DNA of 64,000 bases, taken from NCBI GenBank assembly GCA_013397695.1, contig VYZI01000002.1, forward strand, positions 1,613,793 to 1,677,792, in the 5' to 3' direction. The stretch is from Centropus unirufus. Taxonomy: Eukaryota > Chordata > Aves > Cuculiformes > Centropidae. Below the pieces are notes generated by a model. That model was not told where the DNA came from. It worked only from the letters and a program-made list of their open reading frames with translations, and did not search any database. Position 1 is the stretch's first letter. Every line of letters begins with the position of its first letter. Made by a program: the position numbers and the translations under genes. Below, piece after piece: positions 35,005 through 48,400 of this stretch.

Positions 35005-38000
35005 CTGAAAATACAACAGAAAGAATGTCAGACATCTCATGCTCCATTCCACTTTGAGATACTTCAAAGCTTTAAAACTGAAAACCTCTGGTTCATTAAA
35101 TGATGAGAAACTCAGAAAGCATGTGTTAATGATGAGCTAAAATCTTAAAGAAATTCCATATTTAAAAATCATGCAAAATTCCACAAAGCCATAAAAGATT
35201 AAAATGTCAAACCTTTACAGTCAAGTCTTCCTGCTTACCAAAGCCTTTACATTTACCCAAGATGTGACAGCATGTCATTTGCACGCGCCATTGGGTTTAT
35301 CTTGGTCATAAATCACACAATGCATAATCCATATTAAAAACTCTGTATTCTTCTAACTTATCAGAAGAAAGCCTGCAATGTTACTTTAGATTTCTTGCTA
35401 TGAAAAGTAATTGCTGTTTGAAGATGAAATGCGTGTTATAATTTACCTCATCAGCTTACCTATAATGAGATGGATTTAATTTATACCTAATTTTTAAAAA
35501 TACTCAGTAGGAATATATACATTTATCCATGTGGAAAAAAAATCAGTATTCCTCCTATTTTTCTCCAGTGGATAGAACACAGTGAAATATGGTCGCTCAC
35601 ATTTTTATGGAGCAGAACTATTAAATAGACCATCATATCCTACCCCCAGATGACAAATTATCTGAATTTTCCCTTCTACTTGCTTTTGTCTTCAACATGG
35701 GTAATTTTCTGAAAGATCAAAGCTAGTTTTATATTCTATCCCTTATAATTTAGGATACACTCCCCACAGGATGCCAAATTAGAAATATGCTTCATATCCA
35801 CGAAAACTTCACAAGTAACTCCTTTTATGATATTATCAATTATGGTGCTCATCTTTGACAAGCCTTTGCAATATAATAGATAGAAATCAATGCAATCTCT
35901 CTCATGTTATTGACAGAGACTATACAAAGGTTCAGACTAAAATATTCTCACTGATACTGAGGAACAGCGAACTCCTGAAGCCATCCCACTGACCTCAGTA
36001 CAGTTTTTGAGGGGGAACGACTTTAGAGTGATGTGAACACGGCCTCAGTTATTTTATAAGACAATTACTCCAGACAACTCCTAAATATTCAACCTTTTGA
36101 CCAGTCTGGAAAAAAAAGTTGGAAATAACAATTACATTGATTTGCATCCTATAAAGTCATGCAGGCACACTGAAATAGAGTTGCTTAGTCTCAGTCCAGG
36201 CTCATGTACCTATTCATGGTATAAAATGCAAGAAGGACTAGTTCTTTAGTCTGGTCTGATGTTCTCCCTGTATGTGAAATTATTGAGCCCCACCACTTTG
36301 GATACTAACTATTTTTCTGGCAGGTGTTTCCGCAATCCAATATTTGCTTGACTTTTGCCTAAGTAACTAACACTTGTTCATTATCTCTCTCCCCACTCCT
36401 AGATTCCCACCCAAGCTGGTACAATCTACATTTCCATGGGTCAAAAATTTTATTCTCGTGCAAATCCAGTCAAAGGTTCTGACTTATCTGTTTCATTGAT
36501 GGCTGTTTCAGTACTCGTGGTGGGGGTGAGGGTGGGTTTCTGCCCCAAGGTATTTACACAGCACAGTGCTGTCAGGCAAATGGCAGTTAAAGAACAAATC
36601 CAGGATCTGGAGATCATCTCCAGACTCTGTAAGTTAAGGTTCTCACACCAGCATTTGCATTTTCCTTTTTCCACTTCCTATCCGATGATATTTAACAAGT
36701 GAGCACAATGGATTCTGCCCTGTGCTACAAGAATGCCAAAAATAATGGCTCTATCCAAACTCTTAACTCACTTCTTATTCATCTGGGGGTCTGACTTGCC
36801 ATTTTTGTCAAACTCATTGAGAATTTTCATGTAGGAGTTTGTCTAGATATAGTCTCAAATCTTCCTCAGGGCCACTGCTACGCAGGCTATAGTTTAAAGG
36901 CCCTTTAATTGATTCTTTCAACTGGACTAATCTCACCTGGCATTAGACATGTAATAGATGTGCATAAATTGACTAAGTCTTTCTCTAGAGTCAATTATTA
37001 GAATTAAATTACATTCAAATTGCTGTGTTCTTCAAACCAGGTTAAATCACACTCAGCTTTTATTTCTACATACAAAAATTAGAAAAAAATAAAATAGCTT
37101 TAGTCAAAATTGAACCAATTTTCAAAGGACTTCTACTACTACATTGGTAATTTATGTATGATTTTTATTACTACTGACTACTTTTATTAGTAATGACTCC
37201 TATTCTATACCCCTATCTTAATAAATAGCATCACACCACAACACTCCATGTAAACCACCAAGTAAGTCTTTGCCTGACCAAAAAGTTACTGCCTTTAAGA
37301 AAACTTCTTAAATCACAAAATATCCCAAATCTGAAATGTTTTCAGCAAATATGTTCTCCTTAAAGAAAGAAATTTCATAATTATGTCTAAGTTAAGGATT
37401 TCAAGGACATCTCCTTCAACTGTGCAGAAAACGTTCTGTGTTGGCAAGTCCTCACAAGAGTGTCACAAGACTGACTCTGAGGACTGGGTCTAGCAGTATG
37501 ACAAAGCACATCCAGTGAAACACGATGGAGACCTTCATTATCCTCTTCTGGTAACAGAAGAGAATGTAATAAATCTTTAAACAAGTGACACCATGAATAT
37601 TTTCCTGTTGACTTAACCGGTTAGTAATTCTAAGCCTATTTACATTGGGTATATTTTCAGGATATTTCACAAGTCACAATAGATTCTGATACAGCACATA
37701 TTGTATGTTGTAGCATTTGTCCCATTCAATTCTATATTAACAAATTTATAGGCATGTATCAATAGCTAAAGTATCATCCCTTAGCAATAATAAAAAAATG
37801 GAAATTTAGGCAGCTGGCACAGGAAAACTTGCTCTACAGTATTGTACTCTTTAAAACAATCATTCTTGAAGTGTGGTACTAGTGTACAGGTACTGTACTG
37901 TACTAGGTACAGGTTTTTTATCACTGGTTGGCATAGTTGCTCTAATTGCTCCTGTCTTCCTTTGTTCCTGCTCTCTAACTAAATGTAAGTTGTACCATTT

Positions 38001-39744
38001 TTGGTATTTCCATATGTGTAATCCCCAACCACCACTTTTCTGACCTGGTCCATCTTAAGAAATTAAAAATGTACAGCTGTTCTCTAGAGTATAGAATTCC
38101 TTTCACCTTTCAGTGGTCCTCTAGCTTCAGAAAACCTTTGCAAGGTCTTACCAGAGGACTACATGTTACAGAAACCGTGTCCTGTTAAACTGCTATAATT
38201 TCCCCATAGCCCCACCGAACAGAAGTTTCCCCCAGTCATTTGCAAGGTATGATTGTTTCTCTTTATGTTTTGGAGTAACAGGATATTGCATACGTAAACA
38301 CAAAAAAACCTTGAGACAGCATTGATTATAACTGACCATATTCTTTAAGGCATCTTGAAGCACAGCATTGATGAACAGTTGAGATTTAAAGGGGATTAAT
38401 ATGCATTCCACTTTGCAATAAAGTAAAATGTTTGCACAGCCAATGAATCTGTCATCATCAGTTCCCTTAAATTATTAAAGATGTCCATTCCATATATGCT
38501 CAGAATAAAAAGAATGAATTTCCTTTAAGAACTGCACCTTGCTTCTTCAAAAAGTAGAAACATGCAAATAGTTTTGAAATTATACTAGTCAGCTGGATGA
38601 AAGCCATAGTTCATGAATAGCTCTCTATTAAAGAAACTGTTAAAATTAACTGCTTCCTGCAAAATAATCGGGATTTCAGACACCCGAGGAATTCACACTG
38701 TGATTGCAGAGAGAGAGAGCAGTGAAAAAATTGCTTGGAAACAAGTAAAGAAAAAAGTCATGTCTGATATTCATTTCTGTGTTCACTGTATTTGTTTCTG
38801 TCCAATTGAAAAGGCCATTTGCTCATAAAGGAATAAACTCCCTGGTTGATGCTCTTTACATTAGAGGCCAACTATTAAGGTTGTCTTTCTGTTTGACCAG
38901 AAATATAATTTGCTTCTGAAGACATTGCAGAGATGGTTCATCCTTCTTTAGAAATATCAGTGTTCCAAATACATTTTTTGCTCTAACAGATCTTCACAGA
39001 CTAAAATATTAGTACTGTTGTTTGTGTTTAAAAACAGGTCAATATTAATTATTCTTGAGATATCCACTAATACCACTAAGCACTAGATTATGCTGGTCTG
39101 TGTTATAAGGGTGTGTATGTTTGTTCATTTAAACTTGGGGGAAGGGAATTTGGGACCTTTGTGTTGGTTTGGATGTGTTGGTGCTTTTAAGTTTAGAAGG
39201 CATTATGCTGTATTTTAGCATTGTATTTTGGCTGCTTCTTGGCTGAACGGAGGCTCTGGCCTTGGGGGTGAGACAGGAGGGCTGCAGTCACCTCATAGGA
39301 ATGTAATGTCCAGACAAAACAGAGTTAGAGAGATGCAGAATCACCCTAGCAACACCCCGCACAGACGCAGAGGACACCGGAAGATTACATGGCCAACAGT
39401 GACTATAAAAACAGACTACAAAGGGGGTTGGGCGCACATGCCGTGTGGAGCAGTGTGACTCCCCGGTCACTGCCCAGCGCTGCGTTTGCTCAACTGCTGC
39501 TTGCTTTGAATTATAATGAATTCTAATTCGTACTATTGGAGTGTTCTGGAAATTTATTGGAACCCAAATTACCTATAACAATTTCTGTACCCTGTCAAAC
39601 AGAGCAGTCATAGTTTCTAGCTTTTACTTGTCTCTTTTCCGGTGAGAGTAAGATCTTTACACAGTTAGGTAGCACCTTTTAATTTCACAAGACTACAAGC
39701 CAGGATGAAAACCGTCCTAAGCAAACACATATTGCTCTGGTTAC
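35005..39744 (-). other. SORCS2 intron with solo-LTR-like remnant
   Basis: GT-AG intron of 4.7 kb. Apart from the LTR-like sequence at 39,160-39,580 and a short TACTG-rich repeat near 37,890-37,910, no repeat or exon was recognised. Confidence 0.75.
39160..39580 (+). mobile_element. Solo LTR-like remnant of an endogenous retroelement
   Basis: A 421-bp segment begins TGTGTTGGTTTGG and ends CCTATAACA, so it has TGT...ACA termini typical of LTRs. It is clearly more GC- and CpG-rich than its surroundings and has a TATA-like box (TATAAAA, 39,404-39,410) at a position that fits a U3/R promoter. No target-site duplication is evident and no retroviral coding sequence flanks it. The strand is inferred from the TATA box. 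It could instead be another type of repeat. Confidence 0.5.
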
Positions 39745-39870
39745 CTTATCACTAGTTACACTTCTCTTCCTTTTAGGTTGGTTTGCTGGTAGTAGCACAT
39801 GTAAGTCAGCAGTTGTGGGCAGACCAGGTTTCACAACTGTCATGAGTGTTTCTTCAGGTATATTGGTTTC
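39745..39870 (-). CDS. SORCS2: SORCS2 ectodomain exon with basic KRKRS cluster
   Basis: The exon has 42 codons, phase 0 on both sides, acceptor TTCACAG and donor GATAAG|GTAACC. It starts ETNIPEETLMTVVKPGLPTT and ends QPKRKRSVTSDK, matching the SorCS2 segment upstream of the last ectodomain exon. The basic cluster KRKR-S lies about 45 residues before the transmembrane helix. SorCS2 is known to occur as one-chain and two-chain forms, and this exposed basic stretch could be the cut site. That is inference. Position P4 is Lys, so it is not a perfect furin R-X-X-R site. Confidence 0.95.
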
Positions 39871-41455
39871 CTGTGAAGAGAAAGGCAAATCAGAGGACAG
39901 TGTGCTTTATCTTTTATACAAAACACATAAGTAACTCTGTATGTGTCTTTTAGTCCTTGGTGTTCAGATCCTTAATATCCAGAGGGAATTCCACCAGAAA
40001 CTAAAACATGAACAAAGCCAAACACTAATTAACTGAAATGTGAGCTGTGCTTTGAAGACTAGAAGAGCTAAGCAGTGTTGTCACATTAAAGAGATTTAGC
40101 AGCATCAGGGAAAGAAGCAAAATGAAGTGGTATGCAGTTTTATCAAAACTGTTCAACGGCTCTACATTTCTATGGTAACCTACAAAAAAATATCCTAAGT
40201 GATTTAGGATCCTTTGTGGGCCATTCAGATAGTTATTAGACTCAGAAGGGTGTATTCATTACAGCTAACTTTAGCTTGGGGAGGCTACTTTTCCATCTGT
40301 GTTTAATGGACAGAGAGAAGTCTTCCCGAGTAAGACTAGAGCTCCTGAAATTGTTATGAATACCTGTAGTTCCCTCTGAAAGTCAAGCAAATATATTGGG
40401 TAAATTTTGTTGCAGTCCCAAATTCCTCCATGAGTTGGACGATACAGCCACACCATTTTAATGACAATACCATGGGCACTTCCCACAGCCTTTCTCAAAC
40501 AGATTTCAAAATTCCATTAAATTGTTAATTTTATTTTTGCAAATGATTTAGCAATTATTAAAATTCAACGGCTATTTTAGAAGGGAGTAAAATATTTGTT
40601 TGGCTGTCCCTGGCTATGGAATATATTTATGCTGAATAAATAATTTAATTTGAAATTTGATGTGAAACTTGAAAAAGGAGGTGGTACAAATTCAAAATTG
40701 CAGAAATTGATTTGCAATGCTGCAGATTCTGAAGAAGACATGTGATTTCAAATGGAAATATTTTAAAAAAATATTATCAACCCGCACCTCAGTGATATTG
40801 ACCTCACAAAAGTCACAGTGAGCACACTTGGTTGCTGGCAGAGTGTGTACCTGAAAAGCACAACTTTAGAGCTCAATTTTTATGGGGTGCTCTTGACTTA
40901 TCTCACAGAACTGCAGCATGACGTTGTTCTTGATTTAACCTACAAGAATCAGCTGTTCCCAATTCACATTTATACTGTGAATAGGATCTAAAAAAAAGCT
41001 GTACAAACTGTTCACTTGTATATTATACATATTCAAAGTTATACAACTGATATAGGAATTTTTTCCTTTCCGCTTTGTTTTTCCACAAAGCCTATTTCAT
41101 TTCTATTACACTGCATCCTTTGCTTAGCTTCTAAATATATCACATTTAACCTAGTATTCCTGTTTTGGAATCAGCAGTATCTGCCAATACGTCTATCCCT
41201 AATCCCAAAGAGTTACAGTTAACATTAATTGCCAATTAGGCTGTGTTAGACCTAAACTTTCAATGTTACAATATGATCATCTACAGCCTACATGTAAAAG
41301 CGTCACTAGGCTCAAACGTGTTTGAAATGTGGCTCATGAGGTTCATTTTATTATTTTGCTCTGCCTCCTTTTTTTCTAAATAAGAAGGCATTAACTTCAC
41401 CTTCAAGCTTTATGACTGACAAAGGGAACATTTTATGAGCAATCTAAAAGAGTAC
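39871..41455 (-). other. SORCS2 intron
   Basis: GT-AG intron of about 1.6 kb without a recognisable repeat. The ORF at 40,271-40,498 shows no SorCS similarity. Confidence 0.75.
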
Positions 41456-41568
41456 CTTTGCAAGAAGTCGTGTTACTACCCGTCCTATGTCTTCCCTCCA
41501 TTCCAGTATGTTTGGGTTGTACATGTCCAGGTGCTTAGTGAACTTCAGAGGAAGAACATGAAAATGAT
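41456..41568 (-). CDS. SORCS2: SORCS2 ectodomain exon
   Basis: The acceptor is TTTTCTAG and the donor is CAAAG|GTACTC. Two bases complete Asp, then 37 codons: HFHVLPLKFTKHLDMYNPNI followed by LEWREDIGRVVTRLLAK. The NPN-x-x-EWR-x-D-x-G-x-VVTRLL pattern is the conserved SorCS segment after the PKD-type repeats. Confidence 0.95.
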
Positions 41569-43762
41569 CTAGAAAAACAAATTTAAACATTTTTCAAGAA
41601 GTAACAAATCAGATTGCAAAAAAAAGTGTTTGTAGAAACAAAAGCCGAAAGCTGTAGAATCATAGAACAGTTTGGGTTGGAAAAGAATGTTTAGTGGTCA
41701 TCTCGTCCCACCCCCAAGCAGTAAGCAGGGACATCTTCGAATAGATCAAGCTGCTCAGAGCCCCATCCAACCTGACCTTGAACACTTCCAGGTATGGGGC
41801 ATCCACCACCTACCTGGGCAAACTGCCAGTGCCTCACCACCCTCATAATAAAAAAATTCTTTATATCTACTATAAATCTACTCTCTTTCAGTTTAAACCC
41901 ATTATTCCTTGTCCTATTGCAACGGGCCCTGATAAAACATTCATCCCCACTATTCTTATAAGCCCCCTTTAAGTACTCAAAGGCTGCAATAAGGTCTCCC
42001 TGGAGTCTTCTCCCATCTGAACAACCACAGCTCTCTCAGCCTTTCTTCATAAGAAACAAACTCCATCCCTGTGATCACATATTTGGCATTATTTGCTGTG
42101 CAGCACTGCAATATTTAAGAACCCCACTGCTCTGTGTTGTGTATTCTTCCATGGAAGAAGAGTACATTCCTGTCAGTGTATTCAATACCTTTCTATATTT
42201 TCTTAAACATCATCAAATTTGGGCCTAAAGACAAAAAAGGAGGAAAAAATATCTAATAAGGCAAATTTACACACATTCTCTAGGGTCATACCCTTCCCAA
42301 TATTTTTTTCCTTAGGACAGTACACCACACAGACATGGCTGGCTTCTTTTATTTGTAATGGGAATGCACAGTGGATTTTATTTTCTCTGAATCATAAACA
42401 TATGTGTTGTTTCCCCATTACGTGTTCCTTTTTTCATGTACAATGAATACTTTATGTACTTCATCAACTAACTATGAAAGTAAGAACAGAAATTACATAC
42501 CAAGGACTAACTACTGCTGTCTTCAAAAAACCCAAAACAAGGTACACCCACAATTATTCTCTGGATATGGTCCAAAATAACTGAAATACCAGAAATGGGC
42601 TGTTCCTCAGTAAACAGTCTCCAAAATCTTCCCTTTCTCCATATAGGCACCTTGGATGAACTTAATGCAAAGCAGAGAAAGCAGTCCTCTGGAATTTATG
42701 AGTCAAATGTGACCTCTTGAATGCTTCTGACAGACCCATATTTTACTGTGGTTTTCTTTTCCAGAGGTTTCTTTATTTCCCCCCAGACTAGTACTTTCAT
42801 GCTCTTGGTATCAGCATTGGCCAACACTAAGAGCAGAAGCAGTGTCTGGAAGCCAAAGTTATTGATCTAGTGGCTTGAAGACAGGTTAATTAATACTTCT
42901 AAAAATTTCTAAAAAAGTGGATGCGCTTATAAGTGGTAGCATAAACATTAAATCCATTTATATTAGGAAAGGAGAAGGTTCATAAAAGCTGCATTTAGCA
43001 TGAGTGTAGGTTTTAACATAATTTTAAACTAAGTACACTAAAAGCAAACATAACAGAACCTTCTTTAGACAATAGAGATGTATCATGTTGTGTATTTCAT
43101 GATATCTGAAGGCTTTTAGCTCTGCATTAAAAAGAAGCTTTTTCACTTATCGCAATTCCCACCTGTGACCACATGAACATAAATACAATCAATTTGTCAG
43201 CGTTACATTTTTTGCAGTATTTTATGCCTTGTCACCACATTATAAGACACACCAAAACATACCAAGGCACAATATGAAATAAGAGGTGAAGGGTTACTAA
43301 AAAATTACAGCAGAGCTACACATGCAAACTTTCAGAGACACATTAAACAAGTGGTGAACTATTGTGATAAATGGCCATTATTTCATATTCATTTTAATGC
43401 TGAGACTATATACACAAGTAATTTTTTTAGAGGTATTTAACTTTATTTAGAAATTCTAAGCAACTCTTTAGTCATAGGTGAAAGTACTACTTAAAGACTA
43501 TTGCTACATACAGCATATGGGAAACACAGTAACATTTAAAATAAGCAAAGGAAACAAAATGTTTTGGATTAAACCCTTCCACACAATCACATTTTTCAAC
43601 ATCATGGAATTACCTCGTGACTGTTCATCCCTCTAATTTTAGCAAGTAATAGTGTATTAGCAATAACTTTAAAGCAGCTTTGGTTGTGCTAGAAATGTTT
43701 TAAGAGAGATAAGAAAAAAGTAATAGCAAAACAAAACAAAAAAAAAAAGAGTAATATCTCAC
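41569..43762 (-). other. SORCS2 intron with CR1 copy
   Basis: GT-AG intron of 2.2 kb carrying the CR1 3' end at about 41,655-42,060. Nothing else was recognised. Confidence 0.8.
41655..42060 (-). mobile_element. CR1 LINE 3' end
   Basis: Read on the - strand this is a 5'-truncated CR1. It runs from the GCTGTGGTTGTTCAGATGGG block to the terminal TTCTATGATTCT tail at about 41,656. On + it shows AGAATCATAGAACAGTTTGG, CCCATCCAACCTGACCTTGA and TAAACCCATTATTCCTTGTC, all standard CR1 3' landmarks. The copy ends only about 85 bases before a SORCS2 exon and is in sense orientation. Confidence 0.93.
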
Positions 43763-43886
43763 CAAAAACGTGGACGACTTTTGAGTCTTGAAGCATGGAG
43801 CTCCCACAGGAAGCCTGCACTGTAACTCTGATGTTACCTGTCTCAGCAAACTTTGTCACCAGAAAATTGTTCAATGTAAGAACTGG
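43763..43886 (-). CDS. SORCS2: SORCS2 second PKD-like region exon, C-terminal part
   Basis: The acceptor is TTTAAAG and the donor is TTTTTG|GTGAGA. It has 41 codons in phase 0 plus one base: PVLTLNNFLVTKFAETGNIR then VTVQASCGSSMLQDSKVVHV and F. The beta-strand pattern ending in a VTVQASCG-type strand resembles a PKD/Ig-like fold and matches the SorCS2 segment after SLQ in mammals. The frame stays open upstream into the intron for about 168 codons (to 44,390), but the phase, acceptor and loss of similarity mark the exon start at 43,886. Confidence 0.94.
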
Positions 43887-45330
43887 CTTTAAAAAACAAA
43901 GAAAAGTTGAAAATAGAATTTCAGCAAGAACCACCAAAACAGTGTTTGGAGATATCATCATTAAAAATATTAGCAAAAAAGATTTCATATGAATTATTGA
44001 ATTAATCAGCATTTTATCAATTTTTCCAATTACCATTTCCAATACATCATGGTTCTTTCCATAAATAGAATATTTATAAACAGAATAGCTGACAGATGGG
44101 GCAAACATTTCTTCTAGAATAATTGGTAGAGTATTAGATTTTAATTCAGATCCCACTGAATAATAAACAAATTGAAATATTTTGTGAACAAATTTGAAAT
44201 ATTTTTTTAAATGTTTATTTGAAATAACAAATTTATTTGAAATAAACAAATTTTCAGTCAGGATCACAAACCTCTGTAAGATTATACGTAGCAATCCATT
44301 TGCCTTGAAACATGTGGGATACAGGCAAAGGTCAAAAGGATTACTTAGAGCATGACCCATGGAAGCGCACCAGCCCACTGCAAGCTCCACGGTAAAATGG
44401 AGATACTCTCTTCCCTGACCCCATCTGTATGAATTACAAAACCCTTCACAAGACTACATCGATCTGCAGTGCCTGTTCCAGCAATAGCTAAGTCAATAAT
44501 AATGAACAGATACAGTCTAGGATTATAGTAGACAGCAATTTACAAGAAGAAAGTTCATTGTGCTTATCTGAAACATTCCTCTGTCATACTTAGTCTCCTT
44601 CACAAAGAAAAAAATTTTACTTATCTATTATTGTAAGAATTACCTCAAAAGAAATAAACCCTGCTAGACAAGAAATACTCCCAAAAGAAATACTTGCTGT
44701 AGAATATGTTTATCTAGACTTTCTATCCCCAAATGAATACCACTAGATTGTGTGAGTGCTTTCACTGTTTCAATAGCTTTTAGATATCCCAGTTATTTTT
44801 TTAATGTCAGTTTATTTTAGACTCCCAGAAAATATTTATCCACACAATGAATATATATATACACATATATTTCTGTACTGTGCTTAAATTTACAGTACAC
44901 CTACTATCAGCTTGAAAGTGAACCAATCCAAGTTTCATCATTCACCGATGCTATGGTCTCAAATCTATCCCCCTCCCTAAGATTATTCCGCCCACAGGTA
45001 ATGAAATAAATTGTTGTCCTGCCATCTCCCTGCATCCTTCCCTCCCCGGCTTCCCACCCCCCAAAAAAAAAAGGTTTAGAAATCAATTCTAGAAGAGAAA
45101 TTTGCATTTCCATATAATTTTCCATATAATTAGAAATAGAGGTAAATTAACAGCTTAAATGTACGTGATAAAGAGCCAGATCTGGCTTGTCACCAGATTT
45201 AACTGGCTATTTGGAGTGAAAGATGGTCTAAAAGAAGCCATGCAACATGGTAGCATTTGTAATAAAAGGTGTCACTCGACTTTTACTGGAAAGAGATTGA
45301 AAATAATTTCAGCCAAAACCATTCAAGTAC
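43887..45330 (-). other. SORCS2 intron, unusually open in the exon frame
   Basis: GT-AG intron of 1.44 kb. The first-exon-proximal half has a TA-rich microsatellite (44,849-44,870). The half next to the downstream exon stays open in that exon's frame for about 168 codons. It is AT-rich and looks non-coding. Confidence 0.75.
44849..44870. repeat. TA/CA microsatellite
   Basis: Run of AT/TA units followed by ACACATATAT in a SORCS2 intron. Confidence 0.8.
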
Positions 45331-45464
45331 CTGAAGATTGTTTCCTATCCACCAGTAAAAGACTGTCAAATTCGGGTTCTTGGGCAGTATGATGGCTGTC
45401 ATATTCACCTCCTGGTTTCTCCCGACAACTGGAACCACTTCTAAATTCAAAGCCTGCAGTGGAG
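45331..45464 (-). CDS. SORCS2: SORCS2 ectodomain exon after PKD domain
   Basis: The acceptor is TGTTCAG and the donor is CTTCAG|GTACTT. Two bases complete Ser, then 44 codons: PLQALNLEVVPVVGRNQEVN followed by MTAIILPKNPNLTVFYWWIG and NNLQ. The LTVFYWWIG motif and two NxT glycosylation sequons (NMT, NLT) fit the conserved SorCS ectodomain. It starts the second PKD-like unit. Confidence 0.96.
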
Positions 45465-48400
45465 CTGAACAAAATTCCCAGAATATCACTGAACAAGAAT
45501 CCATCAATTTATTAATGCCTCTTTCCCCAAAGCATTTCACCTGCATACCATAAGGTCCCAAATTTTTTTTCCATCCCTCCTGCAACTGCATCAGTGTTGA
45601 AAATGGGAATAATTGGAAGGACCTCATTGCAACCAATCTGCTTCCCCCTCAAAAAAATCCCTGAGCACTGTGACAGTTCATCTGATGCACATTTTTGGTG
45701 CATGTCCAATTCTAGAAAATATAAGCCAATCTCAGTTAAAAAATGGAAAAAAAAAAGATCTCAGCTTTTCTTTTTATTTTTGAGTAGTAAAAGATCAAAT
45801 TAATAGAATCTAAGAAATCTAAAATTCCCAAGGGAAAAGCAGAAAACTGAAAAAGAATCCTACTGGCTATTAATTTTCATCATAAAATATCACCTGTTCG
45901 CCTCACACCACACACAAGCTGTCATTAATGCATATTTTAAAATATGTATATCTGGAGAGCATTTATTTCCAATGCAAAGTAGGTAACCTCTGTACTCCAA
46001 AATATGCCTTTAGAATAAGTTTGTTCCTTTTGGAACTTTTGCCTATGAAGGCTGTAAACATTACTTGAATAAAATAAATGCATCATTACAATGACTTTAT
46101 TTGCTTCTTAATGTTGCTCTTTTGCTTCATAGCACAATAACTTTATTGAAAGATAATCTTTCCCTTGGAGGTTTTAAGATTATCATTTTCAGAATGTCTG
46201 AAGGAAAAAGCTTTCTAATGTGATGAATAGAATTTCTTAGCTTCAGCTGTGCCATCTATACAGGATATCAAAGTGCTGAATGGTCCAACATGCATTCATT
46301 ACACAGAATTGATTTTAACCTATGCATTTTTGTTTTAGTCTCAATATCTTTTAACTCATTCAATGGTCTTTTAGCTCACTTCATACTTAAATTAACACTG
46401 CCCCAAAGCCTTTCACTTACTCCGTTTCATGCACTGAAACATTGCCCATTCACTTCTAATTTACTTTGACTAAAGTGATTGAACTTCTCTGAGAGTGAGG
46501 CATCCAAGCTGTGCACACTCTCTTTTTCTACCTCATTTCAACCAGCTTGTGTGTTGCTTCATGCAAATATAAGGCTCTACTTTCATTCTGCATTCTCTTC
46601 AATGACTCTTTCAACATCTATGTGAAGTCAAGACACGCCATGTGCTTAAACGAATTGTTTCTTCAATAGCTTCTTTACCAAAATGGAGCTATGATGCTCC
46701 TCTTGTTGCTGGTGTCTTGAGGAAAGTACAGAAATTGTAGGAATTCTATCAAATGTGTCCTTCCTAGGAAGAGATTTTTGTTCTGATGAGGCAAACCAAA
46801 AAATTCTGGACAGCTTTGTGTCAATGTTTTGATTTTGTCATATATGTACATTTTCCCAGGGAAAACGGATCATTCTGAGATATGATTTTCTTCCTGAAGA
46901 AGGCTACCTTCTTTACTAAAATTTTTAGAGGGGAAGTTGGTTGTTTGATACTTGAATGATGACTGTTATTCCAAGTTTTCCATTCCTGTATAGTAAAGAG
47001 CTAAAAATAATTATTGTGAGTCCTTTTGCTTATGTCAGTCACACAATTCCATAATGCATTTGAGTAAGCTTCCCAGCATCCTTAAGTGCATACAATTAGG
47101 AACAAAGTTGACCTTCTTTTTAATGAAGCTACAATTTCAGTACAGTTTTCAAAGCTCTCTGGTTATTCAGACGCTGTAGAGATTGTTTCAAGAAAAACAA
47201 AATGTATACCTAGTTCTTCTTCAGTTCTTTCTATTCTACACCTACTCGTGTTTTTACTGTCAGATGTGCTCTGGTACCATTTACTAACAAGTTGTAGATT
47301 GTGTGGTCTGGATCAGAAAGGACCATCTGGATGACAGGCCAAAGTTCAGATAATTGTTCTGTGTTACAGGGCATCCCACAGCAACAGAATTTGGCAGAAG
47401 TAAAAAACATTCCCTTACCTTTTGTCTCTGAAAAAAAGCACTGGGAATAAATTGGCTGGAGACAGACTGAAAGCAGGACTCTATGGACATTATTGCTTTC
47501 ACGGATTCCATAGTAAAAAGTGTCCTGAACAGTTATTAGTGTTTCCCTAAATGTAGAAATACCAGTTTCATTAGTTCCAGCCAATTTCCCCAAATTTTGT
47601 GATTTACCTAAAAAAAAATTAAACAGAGTAAATCACATAGAAAGCATTTATTCAAGTGCACTGGGTAACATGCTTCTGTGAGTCTTCTAGACCATGTGCA
47701 GCACCCACAGACGACCTCAGGAATGGACCATCTGTGGTCTCAGTGATCTGCTGCCTCTTCACTTCTGCACCAAAGTTCTCTGAAATCTCTGAAAACTCAT
47801 TCTCTGAAATGAATCAGTCATTTTACTTATGATAAATTCCTCTGGTTTCAGAACTTTGTAAATTCACATAATAAATGCATAAAACACAATCAACACCTTT
47901 TTTTTTACTGTTTGTCCTGATGTAGGACGTGCCAAAAGCACATTTTGAGAAAGTAGTTGTTCTGCTTTCCATCAGGGCTTTCTACGCCTCAACATTCTCT
48001 GAATAAAAAGAAGTTGTTCTCTCTGGAAAGAAGGATGTGACAGAGTTTTTGCTCTTTGTTGCTTATAGTGCTCTACTGTTCCTGTGCTTAACCTGCTTCT
48101 CACCATGTAAAAATTACTGGCCCGGTGTTAAATAATTTATCTGAGCTCTCTGGAGTTGTCAAATGGTTTAGAGAACAGCAACAAAGACAGAGATAATGAA
48201 AGGGAGAGGGGAAATTTGATTCTGATGCTTTCCATTAGATTTTAACTGAAGATTTCACATTAGCATTAAGGGATGGGGATCCATCCGCAAATCAAAGAAG
48301 GAGACAAGGACTCTGACCAGCAAAACAGAAATATTAACAGTCACTGGGCAGGCTGATGTAAAGCACATGAATCCTTGCACAGCCTTGTATGTAACTCTAG

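Noticed and set aside
47231..47593. 120-codon - strand ORF in a SORCS2 intron
   Set aside because: The flanking SORCS2 exons already join in phase without it, and no homology or splice-site pair supports an exon.
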